From: Dasypus novemcinctus
Taxonomy: Eukaryota > Chordata > Mammalia > Cingulata > Dasypodidae
Direction: 5' to 3'
NCBI RefSeq assembly: GCF_030445035.2
Contig: NC_080685.1
Coordinates: 113,324,432-113,388,431, forward strand
Length of the DNA stretch: 64,000 nt
Below the pieces are notes generated by a model that made no database searches, was not told where the DNA came from, and saw only the letters and a program-made list of their open reading frames with translations. Positions 49,529 to 62,327 of this stretch are shown piece by piece (the first letter of the stretch is position 1; every line of letters starts with the position of its first letter). The position numbers and the translations under genes are program-made.

Positions 49529-51796
49529 AGGGTGCCCTGAGAACCTCTCCCCGTGAGTAGAAGTGCTTTCCACGTAAGCCCTAAAGCTGATCAGCTATGC
49601 CTTCCCTTGGCTCCTTAATTTGTAGGAGAGGGCTCTAGCCCTCTTCAGGACCAAAGTTTGCCCTCCCAATCCACTAAGGCCTGCCAAATCCTCCTGTCTT
49701 TCTTTCTGAGTGTGGTGTACACTGTGGAGTAACCTAGAGTGCCACCAATTCTCATAGGGAAAGGGTGAAATTAGCCTGTGTTAGTTTGCCACGGCTGCTT
49801 TATCACATATCAGTGATTAACTGAGGTAAACACAGGAATTGACACTCAGTTTAGGAGATTAGATGCAAAATCTAGGTGACAGCATGATGATGCTTTCCCT
49901 GATGCTGCCAGCAACACATAACTCAACCTCTGCCTCCATCAACTGATCATCTGTCTTCATCTGTCTCCCGGTGCTCCTGCTCTGAATTTGTCTAGTCTTC
50001 CTCTCTTTGGAAGGACTCCAAGCATATAGGATTAAGGTCACCCAGATGCAGGTCGGCCTCCCCTTCACTAGTAAGATCTCTGATGACCCTATTCACAGAT
50101 GAGTTCACATCCATAGGTGTGCAGGTGAGGATGAAAGCATGAGTTTATGGCTGCCCGTTATTCAACCCAGAACCCAGAACAGTGGGGTCACTCTCAGGCA
50201 AACAGGGTAGCTACTGAGGCCCTGTTTTCTACCTCAGTGGGACCTGAGTCACAGCTGCCCAAGCCTTGGGGTTCTAAGCCTCTGTAGTTTCCTTCCGCAT
50301 CCCACTTCAGCTCACACTCATTTTCTCAAGCTGTACTTCTTTAGAATTTATTCATGTATGTAGAATTCAAACAAACACAAAGCACAAAGGAAATCTACCT
50401 GCTGGGCTTGCTGGGAATGAGAAAATCAGAGAGGATTGCATGTTACTTAAGTCTCCTTATTTATTTTATAGTATTTAAGTAATAACTCTTATTAGATTAT
50501 GATGAGTGTTTTGTAATACTTACATGTTGGAATATCTTAATGTAAGAAAATATATGATTTTGGCATCAGTCACTTTATATTAAAATGGGTTGCACAGTAA
50601 GCTCAGTGTTTGCTTTAGGATGAAACTGTTAATTAGGGAAAGAGCTCCAAGAATCTGTCCCTTTTTGATCTGAGGCTTTCGCCACTGGATGCTGTTGAGG
50701 ACCAGGGTGGAGGGAGCAAGGTTATCGCTTCCATGCCTCTCCCTTCAGAATTCCTGCCCCTCACCTGGCCCAGGGAGATGGGCCTCTGCCTTTTCTTTCT
50801 AGAGGACTTGAGCCCACCTTTTCCTCTGCATCAGTTTCGTTCTCCAGAGGACATTCACTTGAAAGGTGCCCGAACTAGCAATCAGGTCACAGCCCTTTGC
50901 CTGGAAATTTAGAGACACTCTTAGTTGTAGACGGCACCTTCTGCAGACAGCAGCAGTAGGAATTCAGTCCCTCTGGATCTGGCTCCTGGGATATCATGGA
51001 CCAAAGATCACCTCTCCGAGGTTGGTCTGAGGTAACTTTTGAGTCCTGCAAACCACCTCAGGGAAACCTAAGCTCCTACCACCTCTGTGCCTCCCCAGTG
51101 ATTCCAGATCCCGTATTTGTGTTGCAGATCCTACAACTGACTGCTACAAGGATGCTGAGCTGGAGGCCTCAGCCTGAAGCTGAGTAGAACTGGAGATCTT
51201 ATGGCGCTTGGAGACACTTATGTGCTCACCCTTCTACTCCATTGTGAATGAACAACTAAGTGGCACTTTAGTTTTTAATCCAAAGACTTAGATGAAGTCT
51301 TAGAAATAGGTTTTACTTTTAATTTTATGTCATATTAAACAGCTTTTGTACCTTTACTACTTATATTTCTTATTCTTTATGTAATAAGTAAAGAAATATA
51401 CTGATAAGTACCCTAAACAATGTTAGAGCTATATGAATTATAATATCTGGTCTCTTTATTGGCTCCCACCAAGGTGATACACTGCCTCATGGAATCCTCA
51501 CTGAGTGTTAGTTGAAAAAATAACTGGGAACTGCCAGCTTATCATAAGTCCTCCTGTCAATGGGTTTTTGAAATTTCATTTACTGAACTATGTTCAGTCA
51601 CCTGGAATGGGTCATGCCAAAAATACTCATCTTGGTCTAGCAGGATAACTTGAATTTCAGGGCCTTTTTCACTTACATTTCAGTGTTGCTGTGTATACAA
51701 CCATGATTCACATTTCATTCCACAAATGTTACCCCATTTGCATCTGGCACAAAATCTTGTTCTCCAAAACACTGATGAGATTCTAATTCCTTCACA
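49529..51796. other. 3' flank of the gene
   Basis: Collinear with copy 1. It holds an old repeat (about 49,780-50,330), and a candidate terminal exon at 51,128 listed separately. ATTAAA at 51,334-51,339, also present in copy 1 near 13,910, is a possible polyadenylation signal. No other gene seen. Confidence 0.5.
51128..51177 (+). other. Candidate short terminal exon, copy 2
   Basis: Acceptor 'gtgttgcag', two bases, 15 codons PTTDCYKDAELEASA and TGA. Its frame, phase and stop are shared with 13,718-13,767. It could be an alternative last exon joined from a phase-1 donor such as X1 or an S exon. Confidence 0.3.
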
Positions 51797-53569
51797 TAAT
51801 ATGAGTGTAAATGTTTTCACATTTTTGTTAACCTGGTTAATTTTCCTAGAATATCCCTTGCTTTTAGTCCTTCTGTTTCCGTGCACAGCATGCACTTCTG
51901 ACACGCAGCTTCAAAGAATTTACTTCCAGAGGAAAAAACAAATTGTAATTTTTAGCATTTCTTTCAAGTCTTTGCTTTGGATTTCTGGTTCAGACACTGC
52001 AGTGTTCAGATATTAGACCAACTACGCCGTTCTTCATTCTTTTCCTTTTTTTTTTTTTTCCCAAATCTTTTACATTCTCCACAAAATTTCTTTTCAACAC
52101 TATCTGCTTTTCCTTTTGCTTTCTACTTAACCATTTCTGGTCCTTCTATTTATTATGCATTACATTTCAATTTTGAACTGATATTTTTCTTATTTTCTGA
52201 TGTCATCCCAATTGTTTTTTGATTTTCTATTTTTAATTTATGACATCTTATCTGTATTGTCTCATTTTCTAAATGCCTTTTATCTACTTTTGTGAAAGTG
52301 TTTTTCAGGACATAATATACATAATGAAGACGGTCTTTCATGCATTTGTTGTGGTTACTCTGTATTCCGTTTCTCCCTAAATGACTTTGTTACATAAAAA
52401 TAATGTGATTTTTTTCTCCGTATTCATATAATTAGAAAAAATTCAAATTAGCTTTCCCAGGAACAGAGATAAGTGTGTCTTTCTAAATTTTTTATGAAAT
52501 TTTTTAAAGTACAAAATCTTTCTTCCTGGTATTTCCAGATGCTTCAATTCTACCTCTCTTAAACATGGGACTTTACTCTCATGCACCTATTGCACCATCT
52601 ACTGCACTTATCATTTTCTTTCTTCATCTGACTAGTGAATATTCCTTTTCATATATACTCTTTACTTGAAGTGAAACATCTTTTACCACATTGCCAAAAT
52701 CTAGTCCTTTTCTATAAATGTCCGTATAGGTTGAAAATTATCTGTAAGGGATTTTATATTAGATATCTTGTGTTGTATTTCCTTTCTGAATTATATTTGC
52801 CTATTTATCTGTGTTTATTTCTATAATTATTTAGATTTTAGTTACTTATATTTATTTTACATGGAAATTTCTTTGTTTTTATACTTCATATGTGAGTCAT
52901 TTGGATTCAGAATTATTAATTTCCTCCCCAGTTTTAAATCAATATTCATACATACTTGGTGTTGGCAATGGCAGTTCATATTCAGTGAATTTTTAAAAAA
53001 TGCTGTTGCTTTAGAGTCACAATGACATAGGTTCACTGTCATTCATATCAGGTCTGCAATATTACCACCATATGGCCATATACTTATCATCAGACACATA
53101 CATCAGCATCCCCCAATGTAATAGTTCTGTTTCCCATGGTCTCCAAGGATGTCCTTAATACTTGTCTCTCCTCCATTAAACGTAATGTTTTATAAATAAC
53201 TTCTAGAAAGAAAAAAATTCACTTAATATGGTTTACTGAATTTTAAAATTTAAGAATACATAAAAGACATTTCAGACATAGTCTACCATGATCTTATTAT
53301 GAAAGTGGGACACTTGTACGTTATTAAGAATTACGTTCTTCAAAACCATAAAAATGTAGGTCTCCTACAATTAACTCACATTCCAGGATTTCTGAAGTGC
53401 ACTCACAGCCTTCCTATAAACTGGGGACTTTCTGCTGCTCACTGAGTGGAGGGTCATTTGTGGAAGTCATTCCATTCTCTTCACAGCTGCGTCTATATAA
53501 TCCACTGCGAACATTATATTCAATTGTGAAATACTGAACGTTTTTTGCCATGACAACAAGATAAATTTG
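51797..53569. other. AT-rich flank, copy 2
   Basis: Collinear with about 14,961-16,600. 51,797-51,810 is the empty site of the retroposon found at 14,370-14,947. No gene seen. Confidence 0.5.
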
Positions 53570-54060
53570 CTCACTTTCATCACTGCTATGCAGCAGTGTA
53601 CTGGAAGTTCTAGCCAGAGGAATTGGGCAAGAAAAACGGAACTGAAGAAGGAAGCTGTCCTGATATACAGATGACATAATCTTTAAATAGATATTCCCAA
53701 AGAACCCACAAAAATACTACTGGAACAAAACCAGACATTAAGCAAACTTGCATTGTATGAGATATACACACAAATGTCAGTTCTGTTTATATAGTATGGT
53801 AAAACTGTCCGAGATGGAATTTTTTTAAAAATCCATTCAATTACCCTCCAAAGAATAAAATATCTAGGAATGAATTTATTGAAAGTGTAAAGCACTTGAA
53901 CAAGAGCTGTCATACCTGAATGAAACGGAAGAAGACTTAATGAAATGGCAAGACATCCTTTGTTCATGGATGGTAAGACTAAATATTGTGCTAATACCAA
54001 TACTACCCACAGGGAACTACAGGTTCAGTATTATAGTTATAAGCATTCCAACCGACTTTT
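53570..54060 (+). repeat. L1 ORF2 fragment, copy 2
   Basis: Paralog of 16,620-17,230, equally decayed. It ends at a T run (54,057-54,080) that is shorter and mixed in copy 1. Confidence 0.7.
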
Positions 54061-56289
54061 TTTTTTTTTTTTTTTTTTTTACAGAAATGGAAAAACAGAT
54101 GCTCCAATTTATATGGCATCAGCAAGTGGCTAGTCTATGCAAAACAAACAACTTTCTCTATGGTGAGATTGGGTTTGATTAATTTATAGAACAGGAGGAG
54201 GGCTTTGTTATGATCTGGCTGCTTTAGATATGTAGGAATTTCTGGGATACTCTGAGGAATATTGGGGTTCACAGAAAAAGGGGTTCTAATTCTCCCTCTT
54301 AAGGGACTGCCATCATTTTCCTGATATTCTCATGGGAACTCAGAGGCAAAGATGTAGAATAGCTCTGAGAAGAGTACTGTGTCTTTCCTTTGGGGAATTT
54401 TCATTTAGGCTGGGTGCAGTGTTGGGTTCTCAGAAGGAAAGTGTGCTCTCTGAAAGAATAAATAATTCACCATGTCCCCTCCTCTATATACCCTAAATCA
54501 TAGGATCTACATTGAGTTAAGCATGAACAAGGGTATGAAAATTTACTCAACATAACTAGTGACCAGTAAAACTCACATGAAAAAGAGAAAGTCTCATTGA
54601 CACATCTTACAGAATGGACACAATTTAGTTGAAGAAGCATTTGGGGAAGGTGTATATACCAGGCTGCTCAAAGAGTGGTTCAGGTCTTCAGTCAGGCAGA
54701 CAAATGTTGTCAACCTCTAGAGAAGTTCTCATATCGGTGATTGTACTTTTCAGCCCCAGAATTTCTATTTCATTTGACTTTACACTTTTACCTCTTTACT
54801 GATATCCTCTATTTACTGAGACATCATTCTCATATTCTCCTTTTATTCATTGAGCATATTAAAAATCTGCAATTTATAACTGAAGGATATTTTCAACTGA
54901 AGGATATTTTCTATTAATTGTCTTTTCTCTTGTGTGTGGGACATTCGTTCTTGGTACACTCCATGCCCATAAAACTGGATCTTTTGAATATTTTAAGGTG
55001 GCCAGTCTAGAATTCAGATTTTCCTGAATCCGGGGTATGTTGTGACTGCTTGTTGTTTTTCTTTGTTTGGTCATTTCTTGGCACTAATTGTGTGAAGTCA
55101 GTAGAATTTGTCATGGATAGTCACTAAAATCTCTTGTCCCAGTAGCTTAGTGGCCAGATAGTGAATGGACAGGAATTTCCACATATGCCTAAAACCAACA
55201 ATAAATTTAAAAGCCCTTGCAGATACATTGTATGTATACACTGCAACATGGCTTTAACACTCAGTTTATGACTCCACAACTCCACATGTCCTGTTCGTAC
55301 AAATCTTAATAGTAAACCAGAAATTAGTGCTTAGGTCGTTCTCAGGTCCTTTTCACACATGCGCCCAGTCCTTCTACATACATAGTTTGTACATAACCAG
55401 GAATATATTGCAGCATTTCAAAGATCTTATTAGCCAAAGCACCTCATTCCTCAGCCTTCCTCCAAAACATGTCTTAGTGTTTTGCTGACCCAGTGTATTC
55501 CTGTGAGCCATGTGGCATCAGCTAGTCTATTTGTCTTAAATGTTTTCGGTGAATACCTCCTGGGTAGCCACCTGAGCACGGAGAGTTTCCTTAGGAGAAA
55601 TATATGCAGGTCCTTGGAGAAGGACCTCCATGGATTTGCCATCCAAGTAAAACAGTCAACCAGAAGCCTCTGTGAATAAGGTCCTTTCTGCTCCCTCTGG
55701 TATAGATTATTGTAACAGAAATGCAGGCTGTTGTCTTCAAAGCCATACCAAGATGGTGAGCAGAATGGGACCAGGGTAAAGGAAAATAACCCAAACCTCT
55801 CTGACAAGTTTCACCTGTTTTAATTTTTTTTCTTTCCCTCACCTGATTCAAAGTTCCCCTTCTTGCTGTATGATTTTGTTTAGATGCCAGAGTTCATAAC
55901 AATTTTATTCTGCTAATTTTGTCATTTTCTTTGTTGTTTTTGTGGATGGCTTGACTCCAGGACTCTCCAAATCCACTATTTTTGCTGTTGACATTCTGTT
56001 CCTTTATAACTAACCAATCCTTAAAATTTGTACATAGTGTGAAATACTTCCCTGATAATCCATGATCTGAAATTCCAGGTACATATTTAATTATTTCACT
56101 CTGCTTGGGGTTATTCTTTAAGCAGAAGTTTTATAAAATCCTAATGACTGTTTACCATCGCCCTTCTTCCTTTTTTCCCACAGTTATTCTCAAATTGCCT
56201 TTGCTTGCCACACATCTTGAACTAGTATGGGGATACCAGGAATGGTGAGAGTGCCTCTGTGGGTATTTTTTGTTTTTCCATTTTTAAAA
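54061..56289. other. Non-coding flank, part private to copy 2
   Basis: 54,061-54,775 matches copy 1. About 54,780-55,530 has no counterpart there and looks like an inserted repeat of unknown family. From about 55,535 a short match resumes, followed by sequence unlike copy 1. No gene seen. Confidence 0.4.
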
Positions 56290-56371
56290 AAATTATATAT
56301 ACACACACACACACACACAAATATATATTTATATATATATATATGTTTATATATATATATATATATATATT
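56290..56371 (+). repeat. (CA)n/(TA)n microsatellite
   Basis: acacac run followed by repeated atatat tracts, absent from copy 1. Confidence 0.9.
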
Positions 56372-56384
56372 TAAAGAAGCTTTA

Positions 56385-58000
56385 GAATACAAAAATGGTA
56401 CATCCAAGGGATTCTCATATGCCCCACTCCCTATCCCTCCGACACTTTCACACAGTATCAACATCCTTCATTACTGTTACATTTGTTAAAATCAATAATC
56501 CCATGTTGAAGCACAGCTATTAACCATGGACTACATTTTACAATATAGTCTACATTCTGTCCTGCACAATTTTACAGGTTATGACAAAATATCCAATGGC
56601 CTGTATCTGTCATTGCAATGTCATGCAAGACAACTCCAATGTCCTGAAAATGACCTCACATTACTCCTATTCAATCCTCTCCCACCCCTCAGAACCTCTT
56701 GTGGTCACTGCCTTTATATCAATGATAACAGTTCTTCCAGTACTTGAGTAATACTAAGTCTTTTATGTCTACTTTAATAATGTCTACTTTAGTCCATTGT
56801 TCATGCCCCAATCTTGAGGATTTTGGGATGGTGATGCCCCAAAAACATACAAATTTTAAAAATAAAAAAAACACAACTAAAAAATTGATGGGGCTGAGGG
56901 GTGGGGAGTGGGGTATATGGGAACCCCTTATGTTTTTCAAGGTAACATTTTGTGTGATCTATTAACTTTAAAAAAGATAATTAAATGAAAGTTGAAAAAC
57001 TAATAATGTCTACATTAGTCCATTGTTCATACCCCAATATTGAGGATTTGGGAATGGTGATCCCCACTCTACTTCTAACTGAGAGGTAGCTTAGATCCCA
57101 CAGGGCAGATGGGTGGAACTATCTAGCTTGCAATTGCAGGCACTCTGTTACTTGTAATGGGTGTTCTCAATCATCATCTCCCTGTTAGTTGTCCTGGACT
57201 CATCCAAAGAACTGGAGTGTAGGTGTAGGAACTCTGCTGAAATTCAGGGCTCAAATGGCCCATGGATGGGTCAATGATTTAAGTCTCTAGGACACATATT
57301 TAACAAGTATAGTGCTAATTAGAGGATCAAATAAAAGGGGCAGGATAGCCATGTGTAGACAACCCAATGAATGAGTATAACACTGTTACATTGGGGAGCA
57401 TATATACCAAAGTAAGGCAGGGAATAGAATTCCTGTGCTATCTGCCCTCCTTAGAGTGTCTAGCTGTCTCCAGAGCCCTCAGAAGCCCCACTATTTGAGG
57501 TACTGTTTAATGTGGCAGTCAAAGAGATTCTGGTAATACTTGCGAAAACATAACCTCAGGAATGGCCTCCCAACTCACTTTGAAATTTCTTAGTATAAAA
57601 ACTCGTTTGTATTTAATATTTCCTCCTTTTGGTCAAGCTGTTTTTCTAGATGCATTGCTAGTTGGTGCTTGGTAACAATCCCCTAGTGCCAGGGAGGCTC
57701 ATCCCTGTGAGTCATGTCCCATGGAGAGGGGAAGGTAGTGTATTTATATCCTGAGTTTGGCTTAGGGAGAAGACACATTTAAGCAATAAGGAGGCTTTCA
57801 GGAGGTAACACTTAGGCAATATATAATACTAGGTTAAGTTTCAATTTCACAAGGAAAGGCTCGTAAGTAGTCATCAATATCAAGGGTCTGGCTTAATATT
57901 CTGCCTTTCTTCAATAGGCACTGCAGCATTCTGGGATTCTTGCTGTTCTATTAGAGAATGTAGCAGAACTCTCCAGAATGGGAGTTCAATATCCTTTCCA
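56385..58000 (-). mobile_element. L1-type 3'-end retroposon, antisense, with an opposite nested piece
   Basis: The antisense family member starts at about 56,385 and continues to about 58,000. It is interrupted at about 56,830-56,995 by a sense fragment of the same family ('ggggagtggggtatatggga'), after which about 65 bp of the host copy is repeated (56,750-56,825 versus 56,995-57,062). This gives a local foldback with a duplicated target. Confidence 0.6.
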
Positions 58001-59215
58001 TTATTGTGTGATTTGTGAATGGAACTGGCCCTTCCGTAGATAATTTATTGCATGAGTCCTTGGTCTGTTTCCTTCTATTCAGAATTGCACTCACTGTCTG
58101 TTCTCTGCTGCTGTCCTCTCTGCTAACAATGGGTGAAGCCTTTCTCTTTTGTGAGACTGTGATGGTTTAAAATGTATCACATGGTGTGGTCTTTGGTCGT
58201 GATCTGGCTGACCTAGATATATAGTTATTGGAGGGATTCCTTGAGGGAAATATGTGTTCACTGAGTATGGGCATGTAATTCTCCCACTTCACAGAAGGGC
58301 AAAATTCCCCCATATGTCTTGTTGGGACTCTCAGGGAAGGACAAAATCTATCTAGGAAAAGGACTGGCTGTCTCCCTTGGGGTTTAGGGGTCAGGCTGCA
58401 AGCAGGCTGGAGTTATCAACAGGATGTGGAGGACTGTGAAAGAACAAATAATCCACAGAGTCTCTTTATTCAGTGTACAATAAATCATAGGATCTGCAGT
58501 GAGTTCCTGAACTGAAAAAGGGTGTGGAAAGGCATTTAATATCTCTTGTGATCAGTCAAATTGATATGAACTGCCACATTTCAGAGCAATAGCTTCCTGA
58601 ATTGACTCAATTTGGTGAGAAAGGGTCCAAGCAGGGAAGATACATACTCAGTGCTTGTGTACTCACTACCCACTCTCAGTCTAGACTCCTCAGCAAGGTG
58701 TGCAGATGGTAGTCAGGGAGATAATTGGGGCCTGCAGTCTTTAGACATGAAACCAACAATCCCCAATGCAGCAGGTGACTTTTGCAGTGGATGATCATCA
58801 ACTGGTCATCTAGGGTTGGTCAATGGAAGGTGAATCTAATCCTTTGATGATCTGTTACATGGTAGTTGGTCTGGAGTGCCTGCAGTTTAGAGACAGCTTG
58901 TGAGCCATGCAGACCACTAGTCATTCAAGATAGCCACTTGACTCCCAGAAGGTCTCACAGCAGGAAAGAGAAACACTGATGATGCAGGGAAGGAAGGCCA
59001 CAAGTTTGCAGTTTATCTAGACCATCAGTGGACTTCATGTAAGGGAAATAACACTGTCATTTGGGTCAGGGTTTGTACTGTAGTATCAGGAGGTTGGGTC
59101 AGCATTTGGGCCCTCTTGTGGCTCAGGAAAATCCTCAGGGCCTTTGATTCTCACCCTCAGTTACTTTGTGGCAGGAACGTTTTTTAAAGGGAGGGTCCTA
59201 ATATGCCACGGCTCA
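58001..59215. other. Duplicated flank, copy 2
   Basis: Collinear with about 19,905-21,030; no conserved reading frame. No gene seen. Confidence 0.5.
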
Positions 59216-59219
59216 TCTG

Positions 59220-59690
59220 GCAAACCAGCAAGTCAAAAACTATGCAGAAAAGCAATTAGGAAATATTTTGAGATGAATGAAAACAAATGCACTACAACCA
59301 AACTTTTAGGATGTAGCAAAGGCAGTACTGAGAGGGAAACTTATACCCCTAAATGATTATATTACAAAAGAAGAAAGAGGAAAAATAACTGCACACCAGG
59401 AGGAACTAGCAGAAGAACAGCAGACTAAATCCAAAACTAGCAGAAAGAAATGACAAACATTAGATAATAAATAATGCGATAGAGAATAAAATGCAAAAAC
59501 AATAGAGAAGTATTGAGAAAACCAGATGTTGGTTCTTTGGAAAGATCAATAAAGCTGACTAACCTTTAGCTGAACAGACAAAGGAAGAAAGGGAGAGGAT
59601 GCAAATAAATAACTTCAGAAATGAGCAGGGAACATTACTACTGATCCCACAGGAGTGAAAAAGATCTTTTTCTTCTTTGTCAAAGATACC
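59220..59690 (+). repeat. L1 ORF2 N-terminal fragment, copy 2
   Basis: Paralog of 21,036-21,520 with independent stops and indels. Confidence 0.75.
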
Positions 59691-60189
59691 CAATGCAGTA
59701 TACCAAAAATGCATCAGCTTTTTCTAAAGAGAATTTCTTATGGTAAAAGCTTACAGTTCTGAGGCTGCAAAAATGTCCAGACTGAGGCACCATCAGATAT
59801 GCTTTCTCATCAAAGCTGGCTGCCAGCAGACCCTGTAGCCCTGCCACATAGCAAGGCAAACTGGTGGCCTGTGTGTGCCCTCTCCTCCAGGCTGCATTCC
59901 CCTTGAGCTACCTGTGGGCAATGAAGCATATGGCAGGGCTGGTCTCTTCATCTTCGAGCTACGTTCTGTGCTTAGCCTGTTGGGTATCACATTTCTTCAG
60001 CTATGGCAGCTAAAGATCCTCAGGTCTCTCTCACATGGCAGCTTAAAAATGACACCTGCCTTTGTGTTTTGATTCACTTCTCAGTATATAGTATAAAAGA
60101 CACCAGCAAGAGGGTGGAGGCCCAATCCATGTCACCCCTCACTGATACAGTCCAATCAAAGGATCACACACTCACAGGCATGTATTAGT

Positions 60190-61012
60190 TTAAGTACTTG
60201 ATCTTCTGGGATTCACAAAAAACTTCAAACTGGTACAGCTCTTAAGAGCACACTATCAACAACTGTATGCCAACAATGTAGACACCTAGATGAAATAGAA
60301 ACATTCCTAGAAACTCTCAAGCAACCTTTGTGACTGTAGAAAAGATAGAAAATCTGAACAGAGCAGTTAAATGTAAAGGAATGAAATCAACATCAAAAAC
60401 CTCCAAACAATCAGAGAAAGACTTGAAAAGATGACTCTCCAAAGAAGATATATATAGGGCCAGAAGGACCTTGAAAAGATGCTGAACACCTTTAGGAAAA
60501 TGCAAATTGAAACCACAACGAGGAAAGAGGATTTGGCTCAGTGGATAGAGCACCTGCCTACTATACACGATGTTCAAGGTTCAAACCCAGGGCCCCCTGA
60601 CCTGTGTGGTGAGTTGGCCCATGCAGAGTGCTGACATGCTCAAGGAGTGCTGTGCCACACAGGGTTGTCCCCCACATAGGGGAACCCCAAGCACAAGGTG
60701 TGCATCCCAAGAGGAGAGCTGCACCATGCGAAAAAAGCACATCCTGCCCAGGAGTGGAACCACACACACAGAGAGCTGACACAGCAAGATAATGCAACAA
60801 AAAGACACAGATCCCTGTGCCACTGACAAAAATGCGAGCAGACACAGAAGAACACAAAGTGAATGGACACAGAGAACAGACAGTGGGGAGGGGGGAGGGG
60901 ATGTGGAGAGGAATAAATAAAAAATAAACCTTAAAAAAAAAAAAAGGGAAACCATAATGAGATACCTTTTCACATCCACTAACACGGTTGCTATTAAAAA
61001 CAGAAAATTACA
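60190..61012 (+). repeat. L1 junction of the third array unit, carrying a SINE
   Basis: Sense L1 text paralogous to about 22,000-22,390, split by a SINE at 60,524-60,947. After the SINE the L1 resumes for about 60 bp. It then switches at about 61,010 to sequence paralogous to the region upstream of E3 (about 38,515) and E6 (about 44,725). This is the L1/gene-unit junction. Confidence 0.65.
60524..60947 (+). mobile_element. tRNA-derived SINE (DAS-like), with TSD
   Basis: tRNA head with 'ggctcagtggatagagc' (A box) and 'ggttcaaaccc' (B box, close to consensus), same body as the 43.15-kb copy, poly-A tail. It is flanked by the 14-bp imperfect repeat gaaaccacaacgag / gaaaccataatgag. The paralogous L1 at 22,320-22,340 is uninterrupted. 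Confidence 0.85.
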
Positions 61013-61129
61013 TGGGCTTCAAAATGGGCAGAAGTGTTGAATCATAGGCTATAAATTTCTATCATTTATAGATGAACTATTTCACATTAATTTAGATTGT
61101 CTTTAGCTACAAAGCCAAGGACTCTCTTT

Positions 61130-62058
61130 TTTTTTTTTTTTAGATAGGAAACAATTTCAATTTAATTTAATAATACATAGTCAATCTAGGTTCTTGCATT
61201 TTTCAACATTCTTGTCTGGTTTTTTGTCTATTATTATTATGAAAATAATGAAAATACTTTAACAATGATTGATGTGATGAACGTACTACTATGTGACTAA
61301 AGCCGATACCATTGGTTGTACACTTTGGATAAATTGTATCCTTTTCTTTTTTTTTTTATTGACTTTGTAATAATATTACATTAAAAATATATATGTGAGG
61401 TCCCATTCAACCGCACCCCCCCACCCCACCTCTCCCCCCCCCCTCAGCAACACTCGTTCCCATCATCATGACACATCCATTGGATTTGGTAAGTACATCT
61501 TTGGGCACCTCTGCACCTCATGGTCAATGGTCCACATCATGGCCCATACTCTCCTCCATTCCATCCAGTGGGCCCTGTGAGGATTTACAATGTCCGGTGA
61601 TTGCCTCTGAAGCACCATCCAGGGCAGCTCCATGTCCCAAAGACGCCTCCACCTCTCATCTCTTCCTGCCTTTCCCCATACCCATCAGCCACCATGTCCA
61701 CTTTTCCCAATCCAATGCCACCTCTTCTATGTGGACATTGGATTGGTTGTGTCCATTGCACCTCTATGTCAAGAGGAGGCTCAGATTCCACATGGATGCT
61801 GGATGCAATCCTCCCACTTTCAGTTGTAATCACTCTAGGCTCCATGGTGTAGTGGTTGTCCTTCTTCAACTCCATCTTAGCTGAGTGTGGTAAGTCCAAT
61901 AAATCAGATTGTAGGTGCTTGAGTCTGTTGAGGCTCAGTACCTGGCTATCACATTGTCAGTCCAGAGATTCAAATCCCCTAAATATATCTTAAACCCCAA
62001 CATTAACTGCACCTCCAGCACATTAGCATGAAAGTCTTATGAAGGAAGATCCCATCTG
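61130..62058 (-). mobile_element. L1-type retroposon with probable 3' transduction, antisense
   Basis: Flanked by the 13-bp direct repeat aaggactctcttt (61,117-61,129 and 62,059-62,071). On the minus strand it is the same 3'-end family as 14,370-14,947, ending in its own A run (plus-strand T run at about 61,346-61,358). About 200 bp of unrelated AT-rich sequence follows (61,142-61,345), then a second A run (plus-strand T run ending at 61,141) preceded by ATTAAA. Both tails lie inside one TSD, the signature of transcription past the element's own poly-A signal. Confidence 0.7.
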
Positions 62059-62256
62059 AAGGACTCTCTTTCTGTTTGCTTTCCTGTTCCTCAACTTAGT
62101 CTTTCTTCTGCCAAGGAAGGCCAAATAGTGCGAGTCTACGCTCACTAACCAACCAGCTCCATACATTGGAGCCTGTTGTCCTAATAAAGCAAATGTCCCT
62201 GAATAATGCATGAGCTGCTCCCCCAATGTATTAGTTGTTATTCTATATCCCACTAG
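62059..62256. other. Flank upstream of E7
   Basis: Resembles the sequence upstream of E3 (about 38,630-38,828) and E6. No separate feature. Confidence 0.5.
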
Positions 62257-62327
62257 AGCTCCTGGAGGACCTGCTGGAGGAGGCTCCTAGTGACGTGGCA
62301 GATGAGGAGGCCCCATCTAATGCCGAG
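62257..62327 (+). CDS. Exon E7 (acidic repeat) of a third gene copy
   Basis: Acceptor 'tatcccactag', donor gtagtc (weaker), 71 nt. Encodes LLEDLLEEAPSDVADEEAPS then NAE; no stop. Phase 1 in, 0 out. The rest of this copy would lie beyond the window. Confidence 0.6.

Larger units (their letters stand above)
48880..60190 (+). repeat. Segmental duplication, copy 2 of the 3' gene block
   Basis: Direct paralog of about 11,505-22,000; landmarks are listed under copy 1. Private features are a segment at about 54,780-55,530, a (CA)n(TA)n microsatellite at 56.3 kb and a nested retroposon block at 56.4-58.0 kb. It lacks the retroposon at 14,370-14,947. Confidence 0.8.
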
